A stretch of DNA of 64,000 bases from CAVTYH01 sp963738835 (lineage in GTDB: Bacteria > Planctomycetota > Planctomycetia > Pirellulales > JADZDJ01): contig CAVTYH010000003.1 in assembly GCA_963738835.1 (NCBI GenBank), forward strand, positions 186,001-250,000. Direction: 5' to 3'. How positions within the stretch are numbered: position 1 is the stretch's first letter; the number at the start of each line of letters is the position of its first letter. A program made the position numbers and the translations under genes. This document shows, piece after piece, positions 45,196-54,093 of this stretch. The notes beneath the pieces are model-generated. The model did not search any database. It saw nothing but the letters and a program-made list of their open reading frames with translations, and was not told where the DNA came from.

Positions 45196-46647
45196 TTAGC
45201 GCCTTGCCTTAATCTGCTGAAATGCCGCCAGTGCCCGCTGGCGAGCTGCGTTGTGATCGACGATCGGTCGCGGGTACGTTCGATCTAACGCAATTCCGGC
45301 GTCGGCTAGAACGAGAGGAGGCGCCGTCCACGGCTTATGAATCCACGCAGCATCGAGCTTCGCAAGTTCAGGAACCCAACGCCGCACATAGTTCCCGGCT
45401 GGGTCGAATTTCTCGCCCTGTGCGACCGGGTTGAAAATGCGGAAGAACGGCGCAGCATCGGCGCCGCAGCCGGCTGTCCATTGCCAGCCAAGAGTGTTGT
45501 TGGCCAGGTCGGCATCGACGAGCGTATCCCAAAACCACTTGGCGCCAACCTGCCACGAGATGAGCAGGTGCTTGACCAGAAATGACGCCACGACCATCCG
45601 CACGCGGTTATGCATCCAGCCGGTAATCCATAGCTCGCGCATGCCGGCATCGACCAGCGGATAGCCGGTTTGCCCGCGCTGCCAGCGACGAAATGCATCG
45701 TCGTTCGACTTCCAAGGAAAGTCGGCGAAGTTCTGACGCAACGGTTCGTTCGGAGATTCTGGGTAATGCGTTAACAAATAATGCGCAAATTCCCGCCAGC
45801 CGAGTTCCCGAAGAAATGGCTCAGCGCTCAGCGAAGGCGGACCGCCAGGCTTTGCTCCCGCAGCGAATTTGATGGTGTGCCACACTTGCCGGATGCTAAT
45901 CTCGCCGAAGTGTAAATGCGGAGATAACCGAGAAGTGCCGATTTCATCGGGCCGATCTCGGGCCAAGCCGTAGCCCGGCAACGCCTGTTGGGCAAATCGA
46001 TTCAACGCCGCTTCCGCGCCACCGCTGCCCGGTTGCCACGCAGCTCGCATTCCGGTCGTCCAATCGATCGTCGGTTCCAGCTGCAGTTCGGTCAACGAAG
46101 CGCTCGCAGGCCACTCTTTCGGCGCTGGCAAGTGGTTGGGCACCGGCAGTGGCTTGTCCGGCTCTGGCAACCGCAGGCACGCTTTCCAAAACGGCGTGAA
46201 AACTTGAAACGGTTGACCGGAGCTGGTTAGTAATTTCGCCGGATCGAAGAGCAACGCGGATGGAAAGTAGCGAACTTTGACGCCAGCGGCTTTAAGATCG
46301 GCCTCAATCTTTTCGCCTCGTTTGCGAATCGCAGGCTCGTAGCGGCAACTCCAAAAGACATTTGCCGCGCCGGTCTCTTGGATGATGGTGCGTAGAGCCG
46401 TCAGCGCGGAACCCCAACGAATGATCAGTCGCGAACCAATTTTTCGCAGCTCGGCGTCAAGACTGGCCAGCGATTGATGCAACCACCAGCGGCTCGCGGC
46501 ACCGGGCGACCAATTGCCTTCCTCCTCTGGCGACCAAATGAAAAGCGGAATGACTAGCCCGCCTTCAGCAATGGCGGCGTGCAATGCCGGATGATCGTCC
46601 AATCGCAGGTCGAGACGAAACCAGCAAATGGACGCAGAATTAGCCAA
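45196..46647 (-). CDS. phrB: Deoxyribodipyrimidine photolyase (class I CPD photolyase)
   Basis: Light-driven repair of cyclobutane pyrimidine dimers using FADH-. The N-terminal Rossmann antenna domain starts ASICWFRLDLRLDDHPALHA. The FAD-binding domain has TSRLSPHLHFGEISIRQVWH, LRELGWREFAHYLLTHYPES, RRWQRGQTGYPLVDAGMREL, WITGWMHNRVRMVVASFLVK and DADLANNTLGWQWTAGCGAD, with PFFRIFNPVAQGEKFDP after it. These are the class I signatures, including the Trp electron-transfer positions. The 483-aa length is normal and the gene is intact. Confidence 0.97.
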   Translation of the reverse strand: MANSASICWFRLDLRLDDHPALHAAIAEGGLVIPLFIWSPEEEGNWSPGAASRWWLHQSLASLDAELRKIGSRLIIRWGSALTALRTIIQETGAANVFWSCRYEPAIRKRGEKIEADLKAAGVKVRYFPSALLFDPAKLLTSSGQPFQVFTPFWKACLRLPEPDKPLPVPNHLPAPKEWPASASLTELQLEPTIDWTTGMRAAWQPGSGGAEAALNRFAQQALPGYGLARDRPDEIGTSRLSPHLHFGEISIRQVWHTIKFAAGAKPGGPPSLSAEPFLRELGWREFAHYLLTHYPESPNEPLRQNFADFPWKSNDDAFRRWQRGQTGYPLVDAGMRELWITGWMHNRVRMVVASFLVKHLLISWQVGAKWFWDTLVDADLANNTLGWQWTAGCGADAAPFFRIFNPVAQGEKFDPAGNYVRRWVPELAKLDAAWIHKPWTAPPLVLADAGIALDRTYPRPIVDHNAARQRALAAFQQIKARR

Positions 46648-46694
46648 TGCTTAGCCTGGGCAGAAGAATTAATCCTGCTGGCAATTTTTAACAA

Positions 46695-47150
46695 TCACTT
46701 CGCGGCAGGTGGAGCAGCGCCGACGGCCTGACCCTTCGTCTTCATCTCTTGCTCCAGCCGGGCGCGGGCTTTTTCCCACATGCCGCCCTGCATGGGAATG
46801 CCGCAGCCTCCCATGCCTTTGCAGTCATTGTAGCCCGGTGCAGCGCCGCAACCACCCTGATGTTTGCAATCATTTTGGGTGGAGCAATCGTGGGCCTTTG
46901 CTGTGTGGCACGAGCCCTGACCAGCACAAGCGTTTTTGCCATCGACGCCTTGGCCTTTGCATTCGTTGAGTCCACGGCACGCGTGAATGGCAACGGCGAC
47001 GGTGGTGGCATCTTGGGCGGCACTTTTCGCTGGTCCTTCGTCCGGTGCTTTTTTGTCGGACGAACAACCGACGACCGTGCCTGCAACCATGCCACCGAGT
47101 GCGGCGGAGGTCAGTTTGTGAAAATCACGACGAGATAAATTGCTGCGCAT
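46695..47150 (-). CDS. Tat-exported cysteine-rich repeat protein
   Basis: The 151-aa product begins MRSNLSRRDFHKLTSAALGG, a twin-arginine signal, and VVGCSSDKK could be a lipobox. The mature part has repeated units of the type CKGxG/CAGQG: AIHACRGLNECKGQGVDGKN, ACAGQGSCHTAKAHDCSTQN, DCKHQGGCGAAPGYNDCKGM. About 14 cysteines in 70 residues, regularly spaced, suggest metal binding or disulfide bonding. Similar proteins occur in other bacteria as unnamed families. 47 bases separate it from the photolyase start on the same strand. Export folded by Tat would fit a metal-loaded protein. Confidence 0.8.
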   Translation of the reverse strand: MRSNLSRRDFHKLTSAALGGMVAGTVVGCSSDKKAPDEGPAKSAAQDATTVAVAIHACRGLNECKGQGVDGKNACAGQGSCHTAKAHDCSTQNDCKHQGGCGAAPGYNDCKGMGGCGIPMQGGMWEKARARLEQEMKTKGQAVGAAPPAAK

Positions 47151-47331
47151 AGAGAAAAGTACTTTCGCAGAATGTCAGGAGATTGAAGCGTACGGAACGC
47201 TCTCAGCCCCATCAACTTAGCGAACGGGCAGCGGTTCGTCTATCATTATGATTCGCTAGATTGCGCCGGATAGACGGCCTCGTGCCCTGCCGGTATATAT
47301 TCAGGGATAAGATCGACTCGGGAAATCATCC

Positions 47332-48015
47332 TTGATTCAGCGAATTGTCGTTCCGATGGTTAGTGTCCGCTGCTACCGACACCGTTTCCAAACTCGCCGC
47401 CAAAGGATTGCACGCTGGGCGGCCGCAGTGGCGTACATATACTTGGCGCTGGGCATTCCGCTCCCGATTCCCGTCGGTGCAGCACCTGGTGAGACATACC
47501 CCTGCATGAATCACCGCTGCGGTTGCCTTTCGGCCGAGCAGTGCTGGCACAACTGCTGTTGCCTGTCGCTGTTCGACAAATTGGTTTGGGCACGGGAAAA
47601 CCACGTTACTCCGCCAGATTATGTCCTGGCGGAAGCGGAATTACGTGGCATTCAGTGGCATGCCTTCTGTTTGCACGCTTGTGACGAGACGAATTCGACG
47701 TGCGCATGCTGCGCTCATCACGCAGCCGCTGGCCCCGAGACATCATGTGGCAAGTCGGGCTGCACCAAATCATCGGAGATCGCAGTCTGTGCTAGGCAAT
47801 CGCGACCTGCCCGCGGCATCGTTCTGATTGAAGCTTTGAAGTGCTCGGGTGCCGGCGAGACCTGGCACGGCATGAGCGTTTCGCTGTCGCCGCCGCCGGA
47901 AGTTTCATTTTCGTTTGCAGACGACCACATCGAGCGAACTTGCTCGTCATCGCCACGGCTTTTGACCATCTCTTTCCCGCCAGATTTACCGCCGCCGCGA
48001 TCAACCGTTGGTTGA
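47332..48015 (+). CDS. Cysteine-rich exported protein, conserved in planctomycetes
   Basis: The 227-aa product has an N-terminal membrane segment (ARWAAAVAYIYLALGIPLPI) and then a Cys-rich region: PCMNHRCGCLSAEQCWHNCC, then FCLHACDETNSTCACCAHHA and CGKSGCTK. The central ENHVTPPDYVLAEAELRGI stretch is, as far as I recall, conserved in planctomycete relatives. The start may be ATG 47356 rather than TTG 47332. It precedes the DUF1559/PEP-CTERM genes on the same strand. Function unknown; metal binding or electron transfer is possible. Confidence 0.7.
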   Translation: MIQRIVVPMVSVRCYRHRFQTRRQRIARWAAAVAYIYLALGIPLPIPVGAAPGETYPCMNHRCGCLSAEQCWHNCCCLSLFDKLVWARENHVTPPDYVLAEAELRGIQWHAFCLHACDETNSTCACCAHHAAAGPETSCGKSGCTKSSEIAVCARQSRPARGIVLIEALKCSGAGETWHGMSVSLSPPPEVSFSFADDHIERTCSSSPRLLTISFPPDLPPPRSTVG

Positions 48016-48166
48016 TCTTTCATCTTGAGCGGTTCTGGGCCAATCGTTGTTTGGTAGCACTGGAACTGTCGAATGTTGGTCCGCAAACGCAGCGGCAGCT
48101 TTTCGACGACTTGACTGGTACACCAGCCGCACGGTTGCGTCCGTCCTTCAATCGGCGAGGTGGGCC

Positions 48167-48856
48167 ATGCGCGCGCGGTCTGCATTTACGTTGGTGGAAT
48201 TGCTGGTAGTAATCGCCATCATCGGCGGTTTGATTGCGCTGCTGATGCCGGCCGTGCAAGCCGCACGGGCGGCATCACGGCGCAGCCAGTGCGCCAACAA
48301 TTTGCGACAGGTCGGGCTGGCAATCCATCAGTACGCCAATGCGAATCACGGGCATTTTCCGTGGGACTTTCACCATGCGGGTGCGACGCAATCTTGGATG
48401 TACTCTTTGGGGGCGTATTCGGAAAACGTGGACGTGATCCGCATATGTCCCGACGATCCGAATTTCGAGGCTCGGCTGGCCGATCCCAACAAGCAGTCGA
48501 GTTACGTCATCAACGAGTATGTCTCGTCCGAAGCTAGCGAAGTGCAAGGAGCAGTCCCCCTGCTCTCGAAGCTGAAGGAGACATCCAAGCTGATCATCGT
48601 ATTTGAAGGCGCTGACAAGGTCGGATCCGTGGTGAATGACCATGTTCACTGCTCGACCTGGTACTCCGCTTTCAAAATTTCGAACGGATTTGTATGGGCC
48701 GGCATTATCGGCGAGATCAACCCGGAGCGACATGTTGACTCGGCGAATTATTTGTACGCCGATGATCATGTGCAATCCATCGGTGAATCGACGTTGTACC
48801 AATGGGTGCAGCGTGATATCGCCCAGGGCACCAACTTTGCCAAACCAAGGCAATAA
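48167..48856 (+). CDS. DUF1559 pseudopilin-like protein
   Basis: Start ATG 48167 with GAGGTG upstream; the frame is open further up but that part is not protein-like. MRARSAFTLVELLVVIAIIG is a type IV pilin/general secretion pseudopilin N-terminus with the prepilin cleavage pattern before FTLVELL, followed by LIALLMPAVQAARAASRRSQ and CANNLRQVGLAIHQYANANH, the DUF1559 hallmark. DUF1559 proteins are amplified in planctomycetes. At 229 aa it is shorter than most (about 300). It may act as a minor pseudopilin or a fibre-forming surface protein. Confidence 0.88.
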   Translation: MRARSAFTLVELLVVIAIIGGLIALLMPAVQAARAASRRSQCANNLRQVGLAIHQYANANHGHFPWDFHHAGATQSWMYSLGAYSENVDVIRICPDDPNFEARLADPNKQSSYVINEYVSSEASEVQGAVPLLSKLKETSKLIIVFEGADKVGSVVNDHVHCSTWYSAFKISNGFVWAGIIGEINPERHVDSANYLYADDHVQSIGESTLYQWVQRDIAQGTNFAKPRQ

Positions 48857-48918
48857 CGGTGACCTGAAAGTCTGATAGTTCTATTAATCAACATTTTTAC
48901 ATTTCGAGAGTAATATCC

Positions 48919-49707
48919 ATGAATCTGCTTCGAAGTATGACAATTCTCGTGCTGTTGGTCTGCGCACAAGCGGCCTTCGGTCACGGGTTCCAGTTAAGTT
49001 TGTCGGACAACAAAATTGTCGGAACCGGCGACGATTTCCTCGGCGGTACCACAACCAATCCCAGCACGTATTCAAGCGGATGGACGAGCGTCACCCCGGG
49101 GACTTTGTACAACAAAGGCGCCGGCGGAGTTCAGCCCAGCGCAACCGGTGGGCTAAGTCTGGCCAACGGTGATACGTTTTCGCTGGAATTTTTCGGCCCG
49201 CTAATGTTTTCTAGCGGCGGTGCCGCCACTCCAGTTGCGGCAGGTGTGAGCATGGCTGCCAACAGTTATGTGAGCACCACGTACACGGCGCCGAATTTGA
49301 TCGATACGCTGAATCTCGACGGAACTTTTAGTGTGCCAGATTTTCTCGACGTAAGCGGGAACACCAGTCACTCCATCCAATGGGTGCTCACAGAGAGCCT
49401 TGACCAACAGTCGATTCCTCCCGGAGTGTATGGCTTTGCTTACCGCGTGTATGGCTCCAATAGTGTCTCTCATAACATCTACGATTCCAGCACGCCTATG
49501 GTGGTATTGCTCAACACGCCAGACTTCACCGATGCCACGAGCGTCATCGCGGCCCGAGCCGCGGTGCTTTCCGCGGTGCCAGAGCCAAATTCGCTGATCT
49601 TGGCGAGCACTGGCTTGATGATTTCGGCCGGATTGATTTGGCAACGGCGAATACGTTACGCCAGTGTCCGGCAACTATTTTCTCCTCAAGATTTTGGAAC
49701 GACGTAG
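48919..49707 (+). CDS. PEP-CTERM exported protein (first of two paralogues)
   Basis: The 262-aa product has a signal peptide (MNLLRSMTILVLLVCAQAAF, cleaved before GHGFQ) and ends with VPEPNSLILASTGLMISAGL and an RR-containing tail, the PEP-CTERM sorting signal handled by an exosortase. The body shares a pattern with the next gene: GHGFxLSLSxNxI, SLEFFGPL, GVYGFAYRVYGSN and VLLNTPDFTD. It follows the pseudopilin-like gene after 62 bases. Function unknown; the fold is probably all-beta. Confidence 0.88.
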   Translation: MNLLRSMTILVLLVCAQAAFGHGFQLSLSDNKIVGTGDDFLGGTTTNPSTYSSGWTSVTPGTLYNKGAGGVQPSATGGLSLANGDTFSLEFFGPLMFSSGGAATPVAAGVSMAANSYVSTTYTAPNLIDTLNLDGTFSVPDFLDVSGNTSHSIQWVLTESLDQQSIPPGVYGFAYRVYGSNSVSHNIYDSSTPMVVLLNTPDFTDATSVIAARAAVLSAVPEPNSLILASTGLMISAGLIWQRRIRYASVRQLFSPQDFGTT

Positions 49708-49813
49708 TCTGCTAGTCATCCCAACGGAGATAGCCGCCTCTTGGTTGTCGCAGTTGCCGGGAGGTCGGCCTTTTTCGCTTGATCCTCGATCGCATATTTC
49801 CGTGAGTACAGTT

Positions 49814-50752
49814 ATGAAACCAAACATCATTTGCGCATATTTTTCTGCCATGTTTTTGTCGTTGTGGCTCGGTCAGGCAGCGTTTGGGCACGGCTTTGTG
49901 CTTAGCCTGAGCGGCAATCAAATCGAAGCGGAAAGTGAAGTCCCGACGATTAGCCCCCACTTATTTGTGGAAGTGTTCGATGCCTTCAGTTCGACCGTCA
50001 TGTTTACCGATCACGGTGGCGTAGAGGCACATTCCGATTTCAATTTGCCGTCCGACAAGCTAAGTCTCGATTTCCTTGGGCCGTTGTGGTATTCCAACGG
50101 CGGTCTTGCTCAGCGGGCCGACGATAGTTTGACGCTAAACGCCACGAGTTTTGACTCCTTTATGGCGGCAATCGGCAGCATTGACATTTCGGGTTTGTCG
50201 ATGAATCCCGGAAGTTTTCCGGTTGTCGGCAACGACGCCCATTCCATCGGCTGGAAGCTCGAAAGTTCGTCAGCCGACGCGCCGATTCCAACGGGAGTCT
50301 ATGGCTTTGCTTATCGAGTCGAAGGATTAAAGGACGGAAACCCGCTTACCTCGTTTGTGCCCAGTGTGCCGCTGGTCGTAGTATTCAGCACGCCCGATTT
50401 CACCGGAAGCCTCAACGCAGCACAAACCGCCATCTTCAATGCCGCACTGCAAGGCGATTTCAATGAGGATGGGAAAACAACGGCCGCCGACATCAACGTG
50501 ATGTTGCAGGCGCTGACCGACTTGAATGCGTATCAAACCGACCGATCGATCCCCGATGCCGATCTGCGGGCGATCGCCGATCTTGATCGGTCGGGAGCCA
50601 TCACCAACGCAGACATGCAGGGGCTGTTGGATCTGCTGGCCAGCCAAGAGGGGCCGCAACCGGTCCCCGAGCCACGTGCCGTGCTGCTCGCTCTTGCGGG
50701 ATTTGGATTATTGCCGCTGCGACCGTGGCGGCGGCGATGGGCGAACGGTTAA
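49814..50752 (+). CDS. PEP-CTERM exported protein with dockerin-like segment (second paralogue)
   Basis: Start ATG 49814 (MKPNIICAYFSAMFLSLWLG, cleaved before GHGFV). The first 210 residues are a paralogue of the preceding protein. Residues about 215-285 carry two EF-hand-like repeats of dockerin type: GDFNEDGKTTAADINVMLQA and IADLDRSGAITNADMQGLLD, where Asp/Asn positions bind Ca2+. The C-terminus VPEPRAVLLALAGFGLLPLR with RRR is a PEP-CTERM signal. The combination suggests a surface protein that may dock to a cohesin-like partner. 312 aa. Confidence 0.88.
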   Translation: MKPNIICAYFSAMFLSLWLGQAAFGHGFVLSLSGNQIEAESEVPTISPHLFVEVFDAFSSTVMFTDHGGVEAHSDFNLPSDKLSLDFLGPLWYSNGGLAQRADDSLTLNATSFDSFMAAIGSIDISGLSMNPGSFPVVGNDAHSIGWKLESSSADAPIPTGVYGFAYRVEGLKDGNPLTSFVPSVPLVVVFSTPDFTGSLNAAQTAIFNAALQGDFNEDGKTTAADINVMLQALTDLNAYQTDRSIPDADLRAIADLDRSGAITNADMQGLLDLLASQEGPQPVPEPRAVLLALAGFGLLPLRPWRRRWANG

Positions 50753-50813
50753 ACTAACGGGTAAGAATTCATCTTCTGCCAGGCTCCGCGCTAAGATTAT
50801 TCGCCACAAAACT

Positions 50814-51638
50814 ATGCAGCGAGAAATTATTTTCCGAGCCGTAGTGTTTGCGCTGGCGTCGCTCTCGTTCGCCTGCTTGCTAGGACATTTCTACGGCTAT
50901 TGGACGATGCATTTTTTTGGCTGCTGGATTCTGCCGCCAGCCACGGCGCTGTTGGCTTGGATTGCCTACATCAATCCAAACGGCGCACGAACTTGGATTG
51001 TCCAAGGTACACTGGGTGGAATCGTGGCGGCAATTGCCTACGATTTGTATCGACTGCCGTTTGTGCTAACCGGCACGCCGCTGTTCAAAGTGTTTCCGGC
51101 GTTTGGCCAAATGCTGCTGGGAAACCCGGGGCCGCCATTCGAAGGTGCGCCGACGCCGGCAGCTTATGTGCTCGGATGGCTGTACCATTTTTCCAACGGC
51201 GCAGCACTGGGGATCATGTTTTTGGCGATGGCTTGGAAACTGACTCCACGAGTGGCATTTTGGGGTGCCGTTGTTTGGGCCGTCACCGTCGAGATCATCT
51301 TGCTTAGCACGCCGTACGCGTCGTTCTTCGGTTTGCCGCTGACCGCGTGGTTCATTTTTCTGACGGCCAGCGCTCATCTGATTTTTGGCATTGCACTTGG
51401 ATTCTGGTGCCGATTCCGGGTCGTGGCGGCAGTGCGCCATCAATTTGACACTGCGGGGGATTTAACGCGCCAAAGTCGAAAAAGCCAGAGGAATATTGAC
51501 TTATTTGGCGCCAAAGTCCTTATCCATTTTACCAGCTGGATTTGCAGTGCCGAAGCGGCTCGACCGGGAGAGCCAGCTTACTTGGCCGCTCCATTCTCGC
51601 TTGTCTTCCCGTGCAAATTGCCAGCGCGGAAAGCGTGA
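50814..51638 (+). CDS. Multi-pass membrane protein, unknown function
   Basis: Start ATG 50814 (MQREIIFRAVVFALASLSFA). About six hydrophobic segments follow, including WILPPATALLAWIAYINPNG, GTLGGIVAAIAYDLYRLPFV, YVLGWLYHFSNGAALGIMFL, AFWGAVVWAVTVEIILLSTP and WFIFLTASAHLIFGIALGFW. The last 60 residues are polar and overlap the end of the convergent floA gene by 61 bases, so the true C-terminus may be shorter by frameshift, or the overlap is real. I do not recognise the family. Confidence 0.7.
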   Translation: MQREIIFRAVVFALASLSFACLLGHFYGYWTMHFFGCWILPPATALLAWIAYINPNGARTWIVQGTLGGIVAAIAYDLYRLPFVLTGTPLFKVFPAFGQMLLGNPGPPFEGAPTPAAYVLGWLYHFSNGAALGIMFLAMAWKLTPRVAFWGAVVWAVTVEIILLSTPYASFFGLPLTAWFIFLTASAHLIFGIALGFWCRFRVVAAVRHQFDTAGDLTRQSRKSQRNIDLFGAKVLIHFTSWICSAEAARPGEPAYLAAPFSLVFPCKLPARKA

Positions 51639-52591
51639 GCCATGGCCATCGGGACTTGTGATTCGGCTTTGATCACCAAAGCGCGGTTTTCTTGCACGGC
51701 CGCTTTCATTTCCTGCTCTTTGGCGATGGCGAAGGCCCGCCGCTCTTCGGCTTTGGCGCGGGCCACACGAGTATCGGCTTCCGCCTGATCGGCTTGCAAG
51801 CGAGCGCCGATGTTTTCGCCTACATCGACGTCGGCAATGTCGATCGAGACGATTTGAAACGCGGTGTTCGCGTCCAGCCCGCGCGACAGCACGGCTTTGC
51901 TGATGCGGTCGGGATTTTCGATCACGCTCAGATGGCTGTCGGAAGAACCAATGGCGGTGATGATGCCTTCGCCGACCCGCGCAATGATCGTTTCTTCCGT
52001 CGCTCCGCCGATGAGCTGCTGCAAATTAGTACGCACCGTGACGCGGGCTTTCACCTTCAACTCGACGCCGTTTTTGGCGATGGCCGACAGCGTGCTCTTG
52101 CGGCTGATGTTTGGGTCGGGGCAATCGATGATTTTCGGGTTGACGCTGGTTTGAACCGCATCCAAAACGTTGCGCCCGGCGAGATCGATAGCGGCGGCAC
52201 GGTCGAAATCCAGGTCGATGTCGGCCCGTTGCGCGGCAATGATGGCTCGAATCACGCGCGGCACATCGCCGCCGGCCAAGTAGTGTGCTTCCAAGCGCCG
52301 CGTGGTGATGCCAGTGGTCGGATCGGTGCCCACGCCCGCCTGCAATGCCATAATCTTGGCTTGCACAATCACGCGCGCGTTAACCTTGCGCAGGCTCATG
52401 CCCACCAGGCTGAGCAAGCTGACCCGCGCATTGGACATGTACGCCTGGAACCAGAGCTTGCCGTAGGTCAGCACCAACACCAGGAATATCAAGAAGAAAA
52501 ACGCTACAACAGCGCCGACCACATACAAACCGATATTGTCGGTGTTCTCAAATAACCCTTGACCGATGAGAATTGCGGCGCGTTGCGGCAT
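51578..52591 (-). CDS. floA: Flotillin-like protein FloA (SPFH family)
   Basis: FloA is a membrane-raft scaffold protein. The N-terminus has one membrane segment (GLYVVGAVVAFFFLIFLVLV), followed by GKLWFQAYMSNARVSLLSLV and GMSLRKVNARVIVQAKIMAL. The SPFH region includes DIDLDFDRAAAIDLAGRNVL and VKARVTVRTNLQQLIGGATE, TIIARVGEGIITAIGSSDSH. The Glu/Ala-rich C-terminal coiled coil (ADQAEADTRVARAKAEERRA) is typical. The 337-aa length matches the FloA/YqfA family. Confidence 0.95.
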   Translation of the reverse strand: MPQRAAILIGQGLFENTDNIGLYVVGAVVAFFFLIFLVLVLTYGKLWFQAYMSNARVSLLSLVGMSLRKVNARVIVQAKIMALQAGVGTDPTTGITTRRLEAHYLAGGDVPRVIRAIIAAQRADIDLDFDRAAAIDLAGRNVLDAVQTSVNPKIIDCPDPNISRKSTLSAIAKNGVELKVKARVTVRTNLQQLIGGATEETIIARVGEGIITAIGSSDSHLSVIENPDRISKAVLSRGLDANTAFQIVSIDIADVDVGENIGARLQADQAEADTRVARAKAEERRAFAIAKEQEMKAAVQENRALVIKAESQVPMAMAHAFRAGNLHGKTSENGAAK

Positions 52592-52661
52592 GATCAGAAT
52601 CCCTCAGCAGCGTGAAGTTCCGAGAGACATACTAACCCGACGCGCAAGCCAGGGCAACCTG

Positions 52662-52727
52662 TAGGAGGCGACTACTGTCGCCGAGAGCCGATGGTAGATC
52701 AATCGCCGTCAGGAGGCGGCTCCTACA
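52662..52727. repeat. Large inverted repeat at the mnmA 3' end
   Basis: TGTAGGAGGCGAC..TGTCGCC on the left mirrors GGCGGCTCCTACA on the right, with inner pairs between them. The right arm forms the last codons and the stop of mnmA, so the repeat has set the C-terminus of that protein (VGAAS). Confidence 0.7.
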
Positions 52728-53947
52728 AATGATTCAATCCAGCCGCCGCCAAGCACGCGGTCGCCATCGTAACAAACGGCGGCCTGACCGGGGGCAATGC
52801 CAAAACGCGGTTCGTCGAAATGGACCCGAATTCGGTCGGTTCCCACAGGCTCAACTAGCGCGGGCGCGGCCATGCTGTTGTAGCGAATTTGGACGTCCGC
52901 TCGGAACGGCTTGGTCGGCGGGTCAATCAGCCAGTTCACTCGATCGGCAGAAAGCTCGCATCGGGCTAATTCTTCGCGCTTGCCGATGACAATGCGCCGA
53001 GTATCTGCTTCGATGTGCGTCACGAAGTATGGCGCGCCGATGGCGACGCCCAAGCCCTTGCGCTGACCGATTGTGAAGCCTTCGATGCCCGAATGTTCGC
53101 CGACAATGGTGCCGTCGGCGAGAACAATTTCACCTGCCGTATCCAAGTCGGAATCGGAGGCGCGGCCATGTAAAGCTCGGCGGCGATGAACGAAGTCGGC
53201 ATGATCGCCGCTGGCGACGAAGCAGATTTCCTGGCTATCGCGCTTGTCGGCCACACGCAACCCCAGCTCATGCGCAAGGGCACGGATTTCGGTTTTGCGA
53301 TAGCCGCCCAGCGGCAACATCATGCGCGGGAGCAACTCGCGCGACACGCCGAACAGGACGTAGGATTGGTCTTTTAAAGCGTCGACGCCACGCAAGAGCC
53401 CGGGGCAAGCCCCGCCACTACACGTTCCTCGATCGGCGTCTTCAATCCGGGCATAATGACCCGTGGCAACAAAATCGGCGCCGACCCCGTCGGCGTATTC
53501 AAACAGTTTGCCGAATTTCAGCCAGTTGTTGCACATCACGCACGGGTTCGGCGTGCGGGCGGCCATATATTCTTCGATGAAGTAGTCGATGATCCGGGCA
53601 AAATCTTCGCTCAGATTCAGCGCGTAAAACGGAATCTCAAGCGACTGGGCGACGCGGCGTGCGTCTTCGGCATCGGATGCGCTGCAGCAGCCCTGCTTGT
53701 GATTGGCCCGCGGCGTCACAATCGGCAAAGTTGCCATCGTCGAGCCGGGACCGTGAGCGACCGGAGCACGAACGGGTGAACGAGTGAAGGGGTGAAGGTG
53801 CGACTTAGCTGCAGTGGAATCACACACGGGCTCTGCCTCGCCGTGGCGCATGAAGACGCCGATCACATCGTGTCGGGCGCGGCACAACAGCGCTGCCGAC
53901 ACGCTGCTATCGACCCCGCCCGACATGGCCATCACAATTCGTGCCAC
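52709..53947 (-). CDS. mnmA: tRNA-specific 2-thiouridylase MnmA
   Basis: MnmA puts sulfur on U34 of Lys, Glu and Gln tRNAs. The PP-loop SGGVDSSVSAALL is at residues 9-21. The two catalytic cysteines are in NPCVMCNNWLKFG and SQEICFV, the latter in DKRDSQEICFVASGDHADFV; TIGQRKGLGVAIGAPYFVTH follows. The C-terminal beta domain ends with GQAAVCYDGDRVLGGGWIES. At 412 aa it is longer than usual (about 360). The extra part, residues 36-85, includes HPFTRSPVRAPVAHGPG, encoded by DNA of repeat character (53745-53810), and lies in the loop before GCCSASDAEDARRVA. Confidence 0.95.
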   Translation of the reverse strand: MARIVMAMSGGVDSSVSAALLCRARHDVIGVFMRHGEAEPVCDSTAAKSHLHPFTRSPVRAPVAHGPGSTMATLPIVTPRANHKQGCCSASDAEDARRVAQSLEIPFYALNLSEDFARIIDYFIEEYMAARTPNPCVMCNNWLKFGKLFEYADGVGADFVATGHYARIEDADRGTCSGGACPGLLRGVDALKDQSYVLFGVSRELLPRMMLPLGGYRKTEIRALAHELGLRVADKRDSQEICFVASGDHADFVHRRRALHGRASDSDLDTAGEIVLADGTIVGEHSGIEGFTIGQRKGLGVAIGAPYFVTHIEADTRRIVIGKREELARCELSADRVNWLIDPPTKPFRADVQIRYNSMAAPALVEPVGTDRIRVHFDEPRFGIAPGQAAVCYDGDRVLGGGWIESFVGAAS

Positions 53948-53962
53948 AGAATTACCTGCTTA

Positions 53963-54090
53963 AAATGACGAAATTCGAATGACGAATGAACGACCAAGCA
54001 CCAATGACCAATGATTTGCGGTCAGCCGTTCGGTTTCGTCATTTGAAATTGGTCATTGGAACTTCATTCGTCATTCGGATTTCGTCCTTG
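53963..54090. repeat. Long inverted repeat between mnmA and sigma gene
   Basis: GACGAAATTCGAATGACGAATGA..CCAATGACCAATGA on the left mirrors TCATTTGAAATTGGTCATTGG..TTCATTCGTCATTCGG on the right. It nearly fills the gap of 146 bases. A shorter relative is at 3898-3922 before csrA. Confidence 0.75.
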
Positions 54091-54093
54091 AAG

